DNA from: Ottelia alismoides | Lineage: Eukaryota; Streptophyta; Magnoliopsida; Alismatales; Hydrocharitaceae | Direction of reading: 5' to 3' | Length of the DNA stretch: 64,000 bases | Assembly (NCBI GenBank): GCA_037367405.1 | Contig: JAZKJV010005536.1 | Span: forward strand, 730,211-794,210 | In this document: positions 32,023 through 45,842 of the stretch, piece by piece | Numbering within the stretch: position 1 is the stretch's first letter | Layout: every line of letters begins with the position of its first letter | Translations under genes and position numbers: made by a program | Notes under the pieces: generated by a model | What the model saw: the letters and a program-made list of their open reading frames with translations, nothing else | The model's database searches: none | Told to the model about the DNA's origin: nothing

Positions 32023-35000
32023 TGGTGAATCTACGTTTCATCATCTTTATTCTATCATTTTGGCCTTAAAAACCCTAGTAAATGCATGTAAATACTGCTA
32101 ATTCATGCATTTTAGCATTCATGCATATTTATGTAAATAGTGTACAAAACACTGTTTTTAATGCTAAAATAATAGAATAAAGAAAAGAAAAGAAAAAGAA
32201 TAAAATATTGCAAGTATTTTATGACCTGAAACCTCGAGACCTAGGCATCTCGATGACTAGGTCGACAAGGAATAAAGTAGGGGGAGATAAGGGCCAAAAA
32301 ACCAATAAAAACCCTTCTATTTAATTCATTCTTTATTTATTTTTGGGACCTATTTTTGGTTCAACTTTTTATACTTCAAATAAATAAGCTTTGAGCAAGA
32401 AAGTTGTAGATAATTAAATTTAGAAAAATATAAAATTCATTTCACACAAAAATAATGTACAGATAAAAAGTTATGATCTAAATAAAATTCCTGAATCCCA
32501 ACTTTCCAGATCTGTATCTCTCAAATAAAAACTCGAAATGTGTCAAAATCACTTTAATTGTATATAATTTTTAATAAGCTATTTAATGAAGGTGGTTCCA
32601 TATTTTTCTGAGTTACGATTTGAAAGTTAGGTTTTGGACCCCTATTGTATAGATATACGGATAAAAATATTCATTTTATTTATTATTCTTTAGTTTTGTA
32701 ATTTCATATTTTTATAATTTTTTAAATATTATTTACAATATATGTGTACATTAAAACAAGGATAAAATACCAAATAAAACATAGAAATAAAATACTTATA
32801 CAATACATAGGTATAATACCTGTAAATATACCTATATACTTAATACATCTATTTATTTAATTGTACAAAATACTTCAGAAAAATAAAATAAAAATATATT
32901 TAAGTATATAAAAATCAGTTTTAAACATATAAAATAAGAAACAAAATTAATAAAATAAAATATACAAAATGAAAATAAAATATTAAAAAATATATATGAA
33001 TATACCTGTATATAACTATATAAGGTAACTTGTAATTCTATACCTCAAAAAAATAAATAAAAATCACGATGAAATAATTTATAAAATAATAAACATTTTT
33101 TCATTTAATAACCTAAAATTAATAAAATCATTTATTATTTTTAAACGAATTAATAAAATTTTTTTCCAAGGAATTTTCTGGTTGGTCCACTTGGACCAAC
33201 TAGAAGCCTCCGTTGGTTGACCTCGGTCAACTCTCTCGTCGAGGTCTGGCCTATGTCAGAACTACATTTTTGGCCAACTTCAACCTTTTTTTCGAGGACG
33301 TTTTTTTCATCTTTTCACCTTGGTCCCTCTTTGACTTTTGTGCCTCGTTCATTGCTCTAACACGCCTAATTCTCTCCTAAGGCTATGGACCATTGATTTG
33401 ATCGATCTCCCTCAATCTTTGGAGTGCCATAGCCACTTTATCAAACCATTAAAATACACAACCGAACTTCCCTCTCATTTTTGAACCCCATTTTGACCAG
33501 TTCTTCCACCTCTACCTTGTGCGGTGACTAGCTGGTGGTGACAGCATCAGCTCCGGCCATTGTGCGACGTCCTTGACTGGTCGTTTGGCGGTCTCCACCA
33601 GCTCCGGCGAAGCTTTGCCGTCGAGGTTCCCACCTCTTGATTCAGTCGCCATTGAGTTATTTTTCTTCGTCCTTTCTTAAGCGTAGTTAGTCCTAGGAGT
33701 AATTCCAGGAGCTTAGGTAGTGTCAGATCTCACGATTAGGTGTTAAGCATCATCTTCGTAGTTCGCCAGAGCCCTAGCTCTGGCAAACCTCCACCGAGTG
33801 TCCCGACTGTTCCCGACTACCTTAGACCTCCATTCGCAATCCTCTCGCCTCCTCCATCCACCCAGATTGGACCCCAATCTGGCCGATCGGCGCTCCTTTC
33901 TCCGTCTATGCCAGAGCCGCCTTCGCCACAATTCACCAGCCGCATCCACTTCGCTACAGGGTCGAGGAATTTTTCCCTCGACCCTATTACTTCTTTTCTT
34001 GCAAGAATCGGAGCATACCATGCGCCTGGAGCGATTTTGGGAGCTTGCCAGAGGTACCTGGAGGTGCCTCGCTCCTCCACTTCCATCGACGTGCTCTAGT
34101 GGATGCCTCCGCTTTTCGAACCCTCCAAACGATAGGAGAAAGCTGCAGGAAGCTGACCGGCTGCACTTGAAGCCTGAAGGAATGCTGGGACGTGATCGAG
34201 GGCGGGGAAGTTCACATAGCAGGCGGTTCTTCCGTGTTCTTCCTCCTTGCTCCTCTGCCGTCAGATCGAGGCCGCGTTCCAGTTCGCCTAGCAGCCGTCG
34301 AATTAAGGCTGCCCATCACCACTCGATTAAGATCTAGGATCTAATCCCAGTCGTCCCCGCGCGAACCGTCATCGGCCATCTATGAAGCAACGCGTGTCCA
34401 AGTGAAGGAAGACCCACCGTTAGATCGCGCGCTATGTAGGGTATTTTGCAACTATTACCCCGGTCATTTTTGTAATTAACAATTAGTATTTAAACTTTCC
34501 TCCGTTGTTTTAATATTTCTGTAACATTTTCATTCCATCCCCTGAACTTTCCTTATTTACACTTTCGTCCCTGGCCATGTCACCTCACATGACTTGTGCA
34601 CGCGAGGTGTGACATTTTGCGGCCAGGACCCTAGGGATCTATGTATTGTGATTAAGTCCAGAAACTTTGTAATTAAGTTATTAAATTTTTGGATAATTTA
34701 CAGTTTAGACCCCAAATTTTTGTTAAATATAAATAGGTCCTCGCCAGCCACGTGCGAATCACGTGGTCATTGGCGTATTTGCTGGAAAGCCCCTGGGGGA
34801 TTGCTTTTTTTTATTGGACTTAGAATTTTATTAATTAGTTGCATATTTTCTAGAAAAATTGCAAGTTGCCCCTGTACTTTTGCATAATTACACAAATACC
34901 TTTGTAGTAGTGTAATTTTTTTTTGTTTCTTGTATTTGTTTCATTCATCTATAAATTCCTAAAAAATCCCAAAAATAACCTTAGCTTCATGTTTTGTTGC

Positions 35001-35983
35001 TCTATTATGCCATAATTTTATTTTGTGTATTTGTTGCATTTTAATATTTATAAAAATTTAAAAACATGCATTTTCATCTCTGTTTGCATTAGAAAATACA
35101 TAAAAATTATAAAAACTCTTTGAAAAATTCTCAAAAAAATATATTTTTCCTATTTAAGTGTGTTTTATATTTAGACCAAAAATCATAAAAAATACAAAAG
35201 AAAACTCCTAAAAATTGTAAAATCCCTAAAATCTTTATAAAAATACTAAAAATTCCAAAAAATCCTAAAAATCTAATTTCTATTTCTAAAGTTTCCTTAT
35301 TTTACTATCTTTATTTTAAAATTAATTTGGAGAATTTTGGCTTCTGTTTAGTATTTTATTTCTCCATTTTAGTTTTAGATTCTTGTTTTACTCATTGATT
35401 TCATTATTTTTGACTTTAAAAACACCAAAAAATAAAGGAAAAGTATAGAAAAATCAATAACACATTAGAAAAATATAAAAAGCACAAAAATATTTTATTC
35501 CATGAATTTTGCTTATTTTTACCTATTTATATATATACTATCTCTCTTTTCTTTATTGTATATATACTTTATTATTTAAAAGAAAAGGAAAATATAAAAA
35601 TATATATAAAATATAAAAAGAAAATAAAAATCGAAAAATAAAAAATCAAATACAAAATTATAAAATCAAAAATTAAATAAAAAATAGAAAATTAAAAACC
35701 CACAAAAATGGCATTTATCGACAAAAACATCACATTCATTCTTGTGCATTGATTTTGCCTGATCGGTCCTGCTTGTTCCCTATGTTCGACCTCTACATAC
35801 TTGCTCCTATACACATCTTTTATGTAGAGATATAATAAATTTTAACTCCACATCTTGCTTTTCATTATTTGATCGTTGTTGTGGGTTAATTGTTTACTAA
35901 ATCCGGATTTCTGAGCGGTCAACGCATCAACTGTGTTCCCGTCTTGTGTGGAATACACGACCGCCTGATTTTTAGGTTTATCA
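32023..35983 (+). mobile_element. E2 3' LTR, about 3.96 kb
   Basis: Starts TGGTGAAT, a variant of the shared LTR tip. AT-rich U3, a GC-richer zone at 33180-34430 and an AT-rich end. The right edge is set at 35983 (GGTTTATCA) because the next bases read on the minus strand as the E4 integrase word MEAI. A TG...CA-type end at 35929 (ACGCATCA) is the alternative. There is no second copy in the window for an exact edge. Frames at 33740-34337 have no domain. A CACGTG hairpin lies at 34748-34766. Confidence 0.8.
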
Positions 35984-36600
35984 ATAGCCTCCATCTACCT
36001 TGACAAAAAACTACCACAAGAAGGATATACTCAAAACCGTGGCTAACCAGGAATGGGCCCATGAAGTCGATGCCACAAGCATCAAAGGCATCACAAATGA
36101 TGATAGGCTACATCGACATCTCATCCTTGGAACCAACGGTTCCTCCCATTCGCTGGCATACTGGGCACGAATTCACAAAGGTGAGAGAATCTTGAAACAA
36201 AGTCAGCAAATATATGACACATTGTAATACCTTCCACGTGGTCCTTTTCCCGGAGTGGTGTCCTTCTACCACCATACTATGATATTAAGTAAGGACATTA
36301 TGGTATTCCTCCTGAGGAATACACCTTCTCCAGACACAATCCGGTACTTCGTAGAAAAGAATTAGATCCTCCCAATAGTAGTATCGCGAATCCGACTTGA
36401 GTCGGTCTATGCTACTCTTGGGTCAATCTTCTTGAACTTTCTTGGAGACAAGATAGCTCACTATATTGGTATATCATAAGAGTGAGTTGATAACAAAAAC
36501 CGATTCATCAGGGAAGGGGTCTTGAATAGGTGTATCATCAGTTGCATTAAGAATCTCAAGACAAGAAAATTGATAAACCACTACATTCTTCTTTCTAGGT
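35984..36600 (-). pseudogene. pol: E4 integrase, N-terminal part, cut by E2
   Basis: Minus-strand pieces: finger remnant CPVCQRMGG (about 36160), then [14 protein letters not shown] (first catalytic Asp, about 36070), SHGFEYILL, and S-R-stop-M-E-A-I at the edge, where TGG became TAG. The rest of the core and C-terminus are missing because the E2 LTR begins. Frames are broken many times. Confidence 0.75.
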
Positions 36601-37058
36601 TTATCTCTAATGTCCAAGTCAAATTCCTAGATAAGTAAAATATACCTAAGAAGATGCACCTTGGCGTCCTTCTTTTCCATGAGGTACCGTAGTGTGGTAT
36701 GGTCTGTGAACACAATAACCTTGGATCCAATGAGATGAGATCTGAATTTATCCAAGGCAAAAACTACCGCAAGCATCTCTTTTTCTGTAACTGTATAGTT
36801 ATGCTGAGCATGATCAAGCACTTTGCTCGCATAGTGTATAGCAAACAGGAACTGTCCCTTCTCTGTCCTAACACAACCCCAACAGCAAAATCTAAGGCAT
36901 CGTCATGATCTCAAAAGGAAGAGACCAATGTAGAGTTTGTAGGATCGGGGCATCCATGATCATCCTTGAAGTAGATTAAAGGCATCAAGACAATTATGAT
37001 CGATAATAAACTCCATGTTTTTGCCTAAAAGCTCAGTTAGAGGTCAGGCGATCTTTGA
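36600..37058 (-). pseudogene. pol: E4 RNase H, degenerate
   Basis: Reads [48 protein letters not shown] and a damaged upstream DASDFA region near 36890. The ends fit the E5 RNase H. Short indels break the frame at 36855 and upstream. Confidence 0.8.
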
Positions 37059-38040
37059 AAAATCTTTTATAAATCTCCCATAAAATCCAACCTAATCGAG
37101 GAAAGACCGCAACTATTTTACGTTGGTTAGTGGTTGGAGTCGACAGGTCACGTCCACCATAGCAGGGTCAACCTCCATTCCTCTCTTGGAGATGACATGC
37201 CCCAACACAATGCCCTTAGTCACCATGAAGTGACTTTTCTCGTAGCAGAGCACCAGAATGACCTTACAATATCGTTTGAGGATTTGGCCCGAATTTCTAA
37301 GATAGGAATCAAAGGAATCATCGTGGACTGAGAAGTCATCCATGAAGACTTCCAGGAATTCATAGACCATCTCGGCGAATACAACAATCATGCACCTTTG
37401 AAACATATCGTGGGCGTTGCATAACCCTAAGGGCATGCGCATGAAAGCATAGGTACCAAAGGGGCAAGTGAATGTGGTTTTCTCCTGGTCCCCAGGAGCA
37501 ATAACTACTTGGTTGTAGCCTGAGAACCCATCTAAGAAATAGAAGAATTCTTTTCCCGCTAATCTCTCTAATATCTGATTAATAAATGGTAGGGGAAAAT
37601 GATCCTTCTTCGTCACAGCATTCAAGCATATGTAATTCACACAGACACGCCAGGACTTGGGTACTCGTGTCATAATCTCCTCTCCATCCTCGTTGGTGGT
37701 TGTCTGAATTCCCGACTTTTTCAGGACAACATGGATAGGTGACACCCACTTGGAATCGGAGATGGGATAAATAAAACCTGCATTGCACCATTTCTCAATT
37801 TCTTTCTTCATGACCTCTCGTAAATTTGGATTCAACCTATGCTGGAATTCATGAGAGGGTTATGCTTATTTCTAAACGTAGATATGATGCACCACAGAGC
37901 GGGATTTATCCATGGAGATCGGATATGATCTAGCCTATCGCCTTCCAATTTTTCTCCAGGATCTCTAGCAAGCGAGATTCCTGCTCCTCAGTTAATATTG
38001 AGCTGATGATGACCGGAAACTTCTTCTCTTATCCTGTAAG
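37059..38040 (-). pseudogene. pol: E4 reverse transcriptase
   Basis: An open stretch of 240 residues (37835-37113) spans most of RT: NPNLREVMKKEIEKW, WVSPIHVVLKKSG, SWRVCVNYICLNAVTKKDHF, FFYFLDGFSGYNQVV (motif A), FQRCMIVVF, LEVFMDDFSVHD (motif C), [13 protein letters not shown]. Upstream (37840-38040) the frame is broken by stops. Some conserved positions are changed (VDYRRLN to VNYICLN). Motif A and C aspartates are present. Confidence 0.87.
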
Positions 38041-39000
38041 GAAGGAATATTTTAGTGTTGTAGGTAATGGTTTGAGCTCAGGTAAAGTGTAGTCATTGAG
38101 AAAATCTGGCTCAATCAATTCTGGCTCTATGCTGATAGTGGTTGGATCTATCTCTGAAGTAACTGCAACCATCTGATTCGGCTCTGGAGTCGGATCATCA
38201 AAAGTATCCAAGCAATCGGTGAAAGCTACGTCTGACTCATTATCTTCATCTTCTGATTATATTAAAGATGAAAGGATTGACAACCCCAGCTGGGCCTTTG
38301 TGTCATCGAAGATGTAGGGGGATGCACTCTCTGTATGATCTGCGCCTTGTTCTTTCCTAAGAATCTCGCCAACTTCCTCATGTACAAGATTCTCTCCAGA
38401 GGAGAGGGGCTCATCGGTACTAGTTGGGTTATGTTTCCATGGTCCAACAGTGCTACATGAACATAATCTTCTTCTGAAGAAGTGTACTCGATGTTAGATT
38501 TGGAATTTGACCTCTACCATCTTGTCTGCTTCATCTCTAGTTCATCATCTCCGTCTGGAGTTTGGAACGGAATTTTCCCGACCTTATAGTCAAAAAAGGC
38601 TCCAAATGTCCTCAGGAAGGGCCTTCCAAATATGATCTGGGAATATCTCTAGTTTCGAGGGGTCTCCATATCAAGGACTGTGAAGTCCACCATGTAATCT
38701 CGTCCCTCGACAATGATGCTAATATTCCTCAATTCTTCCTTGGACCTCTTAGTGGATTTGTCAACAAACTGGAGTAGGGCTCTGGATTTCCTAAGAGGTC
38801 CTAGATTTAGCCTCTCATAAAGGGTTGTTGGCATCAGGTTAATTAAGGATCCATTATCCAAGAGAGTGTGTGCAAATGCAATGTAATCGACATGATTCAC
38901 CATATAATGGGCACCCATGTCCCTCCATTTCCTTGGAAATGCATTCTTAATGGTGCAAGTAGTGGCTACTGACAGAACGTGCTACTCAACATTGCTTCTT
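38041..39000 (-). pseudogene. pol: E4 protease and pol linker
   Basis: The protease reads AFAHTLLDNGSLINLMPTTLYERLNLGPLRKS, so the active-site Ser of Asp-Ser-Gly is Asn. DFTVLDMETP and, after a stop, a piece IIFGRPFLRTFGAFFDYKVGKIPF (38560-38640) follow. The linker ends TLPELKPLPTTLKYSFLTG (about 38090-38030). Stops and phase changes separate these pieces. Confidence 0.8.
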
Positions 39001-40371
39001 GTTTTCTTCCTGACCCTTGTAGGTGTGCATCTAGCCTTAAGGTACTTTTGTAATGCAGGTGTCATATCCGCATACTTATCAAAGGGGATTGTGACCTTGA
39101 TTTACTTGTTGCAAAACTCTGCCATCTCAAGGTCATCTTTTTGGATTCTTTGGATTTCTTCTTTCCACCTTAAGAGCATGGGGGAAAGGGATTATTAAAG
39201 ACAACTCAGATTGTGAAACTGAAATATTTTCATTCAAACGGGAAACTGAGTTCTCTACAGGACTAGGACTCTGACTCTACTTGGAAAGAAATTCATGAAA
39301 AGAAATAGGGGGTGCATCCTCCTCAGATGGAGGTGCAAGATTAGGATCGTTTGATTCACTATTGGTTATCCTCTCCATCTTTTTGTTCTTTTTGTTTTTC
39401 TAACTTTTTTATATTTTGGGAATTTTGAATCCCTTTTATTCTACTGAAGTTGATGGTGCTGGTGATGTTGCTCATATGCCTCCAAGTTCTCCTCAGGTAG
39501 AGACTTGGCGGCATCCTCCTCATATTCCTGTTACTAATTAGGTATGGTCACGGTCCTTCTACTCCTAAGGGACATCATACAAAAGGATCTCATGTTCAGA
39601 TTGGGAATAATCGAAGTATTATAACTGATCTCATGGTCTGACCCTGATTCGGGCTATTGGGATTGGCCTAAACCTAGGCAGGAATTGGAGTCCTTGTGTC
39701 ATCTATTGATCCTGGAGGCATGAGACACGTTTAGATCTGTCCTTATATCATGGCAATCACTCTACATCTGTTGAACCCTATCAGTCGAAGACTGAATGGC
39801 CAAGGTGAGGGACCCCAGGTCACTTATGGGCGGGGTTTGTTGTTGACTAGAGGATGGGCGATTCTGGTGTCTATACTGGCCATGTCGATACTATTGTGGG
39901 TGGGACTGTGAGGTGTAAGGTGGTGGTGGGCCCTGTTGGCCCAAGTGGACGTGCGTTATTTCTAGTGCTGCTGAGGTTGGTATCCTTGTCCTAGTCGGGA
40001 TTGCAAAAAATGCGGTGTGGGGACGAAGCTAGTGTCCTGGTAAGCTAGGGAGGGTCAGTGTGGTTGACCACTCCCTATCCCCGACTGTCTGTCGACGGCA
40101 TCCTGGATGTACCACAACCCGTTGATCTCAAACACTTACAGAGTCTCCTCGTAGACTAACTCCACTTGCGGGGGTACCTGCTCCTCCTTACTACTCCTCA
40201 ACCCAACTGCTTTGAGGCCCATGTACTTGCTCCTGTACGAGGTGAACTCGATGTACATGTGCAGGCGGCGCACAAGGGGCATGTAGTCGTGTTGGTTACC
40301 TTCTGAGACAATTCCTTCACTTGTTTCAGCAATCGTGAAAGTGCCTCAAGGTCAGTGACCCTCTTGTGAAT
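39001..40371 (-). pseudogene. gag: E4 gag C-terminal and inter-domain region, heavily decayed
   Basis: No frame longer than about 70 residues is credible. By position this should hold the Gln/Pro-rich gag tail and the acidic linker before protease, and scattered CAG/CCA-rich phrases are seen on the minus strand. The assignment rests on synteny with E1. Confidence 0.5.
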
Positions 40372-41541
40372 CTATTCTACCATGGTGAACTTATTAGTTA
40401 TTATCCCTATGCTAGGGATTAGGTCATATGTCAGATCCGCTACAGTCCTCCTATGTGTCTCATGAGATAGGTTTGAGTGAGACACCTGGTAGGCCCTTGT
40501 AGCTTGAGATCCACATGTTTCTGCCATTTGCTCTAGGATCTTCCATATGGCATCTTCGTTCTTTTTCAAATAGCTATCTCCACAGGATGCACTCACTAAT
40601 CCCTGCATTTCAGGGGTCATGCCACATTAGAAGGTCTAGACTAAGATCGCCTTAGTAATTCCATGGCAAGGGCATTTCTGCGTCAAATCATTGAATCTAT
40701 CACAGGCTTCATGAAATGGCTCGTAGGGGCCCTGGGAGAAACTAGGGATCTTGTTCTCATATGGTTAGTCCTACTTAATTGGTAGAACTTCTTCAAAAAT
40801 ATGTCTTTGAACTGCAGCCAAGTTGTACATCTAACCCCGAGATTCTTCAACCAATGGGCAACCTTATCTCCTAAGGCAAACGGGGTAGACTTAAACTCGA
40901 TATAATCTTGTCCAACCCTAGGATGGTTAAGGTTGTTACATACCAACTCAAAGTCTCTCAAGAAAGCATATGGTTCTTCTATTGCATTCCCATTAAACAT
41001 CGGTAGCAGCCCAAGGAAATGGGGTTTCAGCTCAAATGCTTCTGGTGGAACCTCAATTATGAGCCAACTGTGTATCTTATTCTCTGTTGTATAGGCATCT
41101 ACCATCGATCTATCTATACCACCCACCTCAATCACCTGTCCCATCCTAGCCATAAGATCTGCATTCAACTGCTCAGCTCTAGCTAAACGGGCAAGGACTT
41201 GTTGCATGGGGTCAACTATGTGTTCCTCTTCCTTAGGGTTTTTCTTAGGAGGCATATTGGTCGATTCATCTTCTTCACTTGTATCGACAATGTGGTCTTG
41301 ATTAGAAGAGGATTTAGGAATGGATAATATTTTAATCGAGGCGAAGGTCTTCCTCGGTGAGATGGGAGGAGAGAAAGGGAATGGTTTGAGGGTGACCATC
41401 CTGAGAGTGAGAGATCCTTGACTTAAGAGGGTCATGAGTCTAGATTGGCCTAAGTTGTGCTTGGTCCTTTGAAGACGTACTTCTTGTAGGGTTCAATGAG
41501 AGATTCGCAAAGTCCGAATAAATATCCCTCCAATCAGTCAT
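40372..41541 (-). pseudogene. gag: E4 gag
   Basis: The likely start is at 41541: MTDWRDIYSDFANLSLN, matching the E5 gag start (MDNWSDFCSDFASSSLN). A stop and phase change follow near 41450, then 250 open residues (41435-40683) with MPPKKNPKEEEH, a leucine-rich stretch (QQVLARLARAEQLNADLMARM) and the gag domain (AHWLKNLG, WLQFKDIFLKKFYQLSRTN). It resumes at 40620-40372 with MTPEMQGLVSASCGDSYLKK. Homologous to the E1 gag domain. Confidence 0.83.
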
Positions 41542-43026
41542 CTTCGATGGCAAAAAGAATCGATTAAAACAAGTATTTCAATAAGGCGCTAGTTCTATTG
41601 TGCACGTAAATGTGCGGAGTAAACTCACCCAATACAAACACAATGTAAAACCCCCTGAATTCACAGACTCAATACGTGAACGCCTGAATTATCTTGTCAG
41701 ATTTAGTTGGCAATAATTGCAAGTCTTGAAAGATAAATGAGCTGTAAGTGCATGTACTTCCCTACAGACTATCCCGATTCTTACCACTAGTTACACCCAC
41801 TTTCAGCCAGTATAGTAGTAAGTATAGACCGTATAAATATGTCTACCTTTTATTTGAGGATTGAGCCTTACACAATGTCCTCTAAACCTCCCACTCTGCT
41901 AAGGAAATCCATACCGTTTACCGGCTACACATAGATCCTTACTAAAAAATGGCTAATCATTTTTTTGAACCAGTAGTCTATATGAAAATTCTGGCTTTAC
42001 TCTATCCTAGTGTCGTCTCTCTCTCACTTGCAAGTAAATTAGACAATGAGGGATTTATGCGCCCATAAGACAAGGTTATTTTTATTCCAATTTTGTTTAA
42101 TAGACCTTCTCAATTCATTCCAGATTTTGAAAGTTAAATTGTCACTTGAAATTTAATCTGAACATAAAAACATGTCTACAGTCCAATCCCAGATTCCTTT
42201 TAAATCCTAAGTTTTAAAACAAGAGAGGAATTAGAAATCAGAATGCAAACGAGAATTGATGATGCATGCTCAGAAGAAGGTATACTTATAGTGACTCCCA
42301 GCACTCTCCATGTGTTATGCGAAACTGAATTTTAAAATTTACACTAAATGCATGTAGGTCGAGAAAACCACATCTAAGCGATATACTATTAGCGGGGAAG
42401 AACTGAGTTTGATTTGGCTAAGTAGTACGTTGCTATGGGCGTCTTATTAAATATCTCAGAAGATGTGAATCTTCCAAGATGTGTGGCCTAAACTACGATT
42501 GTCACATACAAATTTGTAATTAAACTATCAGGTGCCTATCCTAATTTTGCCACTCAAGTCGGACCCCACCCTCACTGGAGAGTTAAACAAGCCCGACACA
42601 CCACAAAATAATGTCCAAGTCTGATTACACACGCGAGATTCTGAACGGAAAACGCTGGAAATTTTGTAATAAAATAAAATGAAGAAAATAAAATCTCAAG
42701 GACTATACACTCTCTCATGACTCAACTCGATCTTAAATTTATGTGATTCCTTCAGTAGGCTATATTCCTAGAAAATGTCAGCCTCCGAAGCTTTTGAGTT
42801 GTTCGGCCACCTAAGCGATTGTTCCATTGCATCAGGTCCCTCGCTCAAAAACAAGATGGTGGTCAGATAGATAGAGTCAATAAAATAAAATAAATAAATC
42901 AAACAATAAATAAATAAATGCAGGAAAATAAGTAGAGAAATATTCACAAGAAAAATCAGGGGTCAAACTATCCGGGGGTGAAAAACCTAATATCCAGATT
43001 TTCTAAAAATTAACCTAAGTTCCGCC
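41542..43026 (-). other. E4 5' leader
   Basis: Non-coding. On the minus strand CTGACAAGATAATTC (about 41690-41704) preserves the leader core seen in E1 and E5, but the closing arms are eroded. Blocks at about 41760-41960 and 42740-42960 align by eye with the E5 and E1 leaders. No gene seen. Confidence 0.65.
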
Positions 43027-43044
43027 TGCCCAACAACAACAACA
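43027..43044 (-). other. E4 eroded primer-binding site
   Basis: At the position and spacing expected, the plus strand reads TGCCCAACAACAACAACA against the expected TCCCCGGCAACGGCGCCA: 11 of 18 match and five of the seven differences are G to A. I read it as a decayed tRNA-Asp PBS. Confidence 0.55.
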
Positions 43045-45261
43045 TTTGAATAGCCCAAAAATGCCCTCGATAATTATGAAAAATCAACATTAATACTGTT
43101 CGTTATAGTCGGGCAAAATCGGACTAATCAAAAGCTATAAATTTAATTATTTATCTAATTAAAGCGAACGGTCAATTTTTTTTAATTGGCAAGCCCAAGC
43201 TCGAACTTAGGAGGCCCATATCTCCGTAGGTTAGGTTTTAATCGATCTAGAGGTTAGGTTTTCAAATAGAAATTTTTTGGTATTTTAAATACAATAAATG
43301 AGGTAAATGCAATTTTGACAAAATTAGGGGACTAAAATGCAAATTACAGTCAATTAAGTCCAAAGCCTCAAACTTGGCCAGAATGTGAAATATCATGAAA
43401 TTAGGCTAGTATAATTTTTTTGGAATTTTTGGATGAAAAATGAATCAATTATAAATTAAATAATGTAGACTAGGTGATTTCTAGTTAATTAATTTTTTTA
43501 TAAATACCAAACGCCAATATTTTCCAAAAATTAATTTATCCTAGATAGGTCTATGTGAGAAATATCCAGAACAATTTTTAATTCCTAAAAATACTAAGTT
43601 TGGAATTAAATATTAAATATACCATGTCTCATAAAAATTCTATCAAACATTCACAATGTTGAGCATAAGCAGTTCTACAATATGTAATTTTTAGAATTGA
43701 AGAAATGATGCAAAATGGAGGTCAAACTCAAGATAAATGCAAGGTTTTGAATGCAATTACAGAAAATAATGAGATAAAAAAATAGCACTAAGGACTATTA
43801 TGCAATTTCCTAGACTCTAGGAATGATAGATGCAGTTTTCCCAGGAGGTCACGTGCACCTCACTTGCCTCCTGGAAAGATGGACTTGTATGCGAGATGCT
43901 GAGACTGTGGGGAGGTAGCCTACAAACTTCCCTGCTATACTACGTGCACCTCATATGCTATTGGAGGCGGGGCTTTAGGGTCTTTTGCTGGAAATGCAGG
44001 GTGCCTCCATAAATTCCCCTCCGCTCACATGAAGCTCACGTGGGTACAGATGGCGACATCCCTTTGGTTATCTTCTGGTTCTACAGGGGATCTCTCGTAA
44101 ATGAGCCACCCCTCACATGCCTTGCACGTGAGGTAGGGATAATAACGAGGGGTGCTGGCACGTGAGGAGGACTGGAGTCCCTCTCCTCCTTCTTCTCTCA
44201 TGAGGGAGTGGAAGCCGGTTGAGGCATTCTGCAGGTGTCATCAGTGCAATCGCAAGAGCAGTCGAGGAGCGTCCGATGCGAGGTCGTCGGTGTGGCGAAG
44301 ATCGTGGTTTGGAGGATCTCGGACCCCCAGCAACACACTCCCGAGGTCCAAGGAGGAGGCACGAAGCGTGAGGCGGTTGGAGGTCCTAGAGTCGATAGCA
44401 GGGCTCTGTGGTCCGTCGATGGCAATGGAGCGTGTGGTGGGTGGTTGGTGCGAAGACGATGGAGGCGCGGTTCTTCGCGGTGAAGCGGTGATGGTGAAGG
44501 GGTGGTAAGGATGACGGCTTCAAGATGACTCTGCTCAGGTTGTTGAAGGTCGTACGTACTGGTAGCTCTACTCCTACTAGTCCTGCAAATGGCACTTAAA
44601 GGGCTTCGAGCAGACGGCTCGAGCGGGGAGGATGAGATGCCTGAAATGGAGGTCCTAGATTCTATGGAGAAAGTGGAAGAGGATATGGTGGTTGGTTCTT
44701 ATCAAGAACCAAATGACTCGGGGTGAGGAGGATTGTGATGGAGAAGAGGATGCATAGGAGGTGGTTGGTCGAGGAGACGCGGAGGGAAGAAGAAAAGAAG
44801 CAAAGGAAAAGATGCGAAAGCAGAGGAAAGAAGAATAACATGAAGAATATGAAGCAAGAGGAGAAGGGAGAAGACAATACTTATGTTGGATGATTGGAGG
44901 CTTGGGAATCGACCGAACGAGGAGCTCGGTCGTGGTCTTCGCTCAAGCTGCAGTTGAGGCTGAGCTAAATAGCTGTGATGTGCGACTGTAGCAAAGGAGG
45001 ACGAAGGTATTGCTTTGGATCATGCTGGAAGAGGGAGGGTCTTAACTCAACAAGGAACCCCTCAACTATCACATGAGGAGGTCGGAGCTCGCTCCTTCTT
45101 TTTGGAAAAATCGTGGATGGTTGTGCAGGAAGAGGAGCAACCCTCTTTAAGGGTCGTTGAAGTGAGGCCTGGAATGGTGTGTGCGTAGGAGGCAGAGAGG
45201 GAGTGAGGATTGCTGATCGTGCGCAAGAGGTTGGGCGACAGAGAAAGTGGGGTGGTTGACC

Positions 45262-45570
45262 ACGTAATGGGAGAGAGAGAGAGAGAGAAAGAGAAACGAG
45301 AGGGAAGAGAGAGAGGCATGGAGAATGAGTGCATGAGAGGGGAGAAATGTAGGGGGAGGTTGGTGAAGATAAAGAAAGAAAGAAGTTAGCGTCAAAGAGG
45401 GAGAGAGTAGCGCGCAGGTGAAGCAAGTACAGTTGTGGGAGAGAGAGAGAGAGAGAGAGAGAAGAGGGGAGGCAGACGTGGGTAGCATGGGGTAGTTAGA
45501 GAGAGAAGAGACGCAGATTGCATGGAGTAGAGAGAGAGAAAAGGATGCGAGAGGGAGACGGAAAGAGAGG
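45262..45570. repeat. GA-rich microsatellite tracts inside E4 LTR
   Basis: Runs of GA dinucleotides at 45270-45298 and 45438-45463 within a purine-rich region to about 45590. Minus-strand frames made of Ser/Leu/Pro repeats across this region (45062-45628) are artefacts of the repeat. Confidence 0.9.
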
Positions 45571-45632
45571 AGAGAGAGGGAGGAAGAGGGGGGCTACGTG
45601 GCGTGTGTGGGTCACGGCCACGTGACAACGAA

Positions 45633-45842
45633 TTTTAATTAAAAATTAAGAATTAAAATTAAAAAATAATAATAATAAATAAATATAAATATAAATAAAA
45701 TAAGATAAATAAATAAAAATAAATAAAATAATAATAAATAAAATAATTAAAGTAATAAATAAAGAAAGAGAAAATAAAAAAAACAAGTAAGTAATAATAT
45801 AATATAATAAATAATTACAATGATAAATAATAATAATAAATG
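45633..45842. repeat. AAT/AAAT low-complexity tract inside E4 LTR
   Basis: About 200 bases almost free of C and G, composed of AATA/AAATA words. Explains the minus-strand frame 45646-45897 rich in Ile/Tyr/Leu. Confidence 0.9.

Noticed and set aside
45062..45628. Minus-strand Ser/Leu/Pro-rich frames
   Set aside because: Products of GA/CT microsatellites in the E4 LTR.
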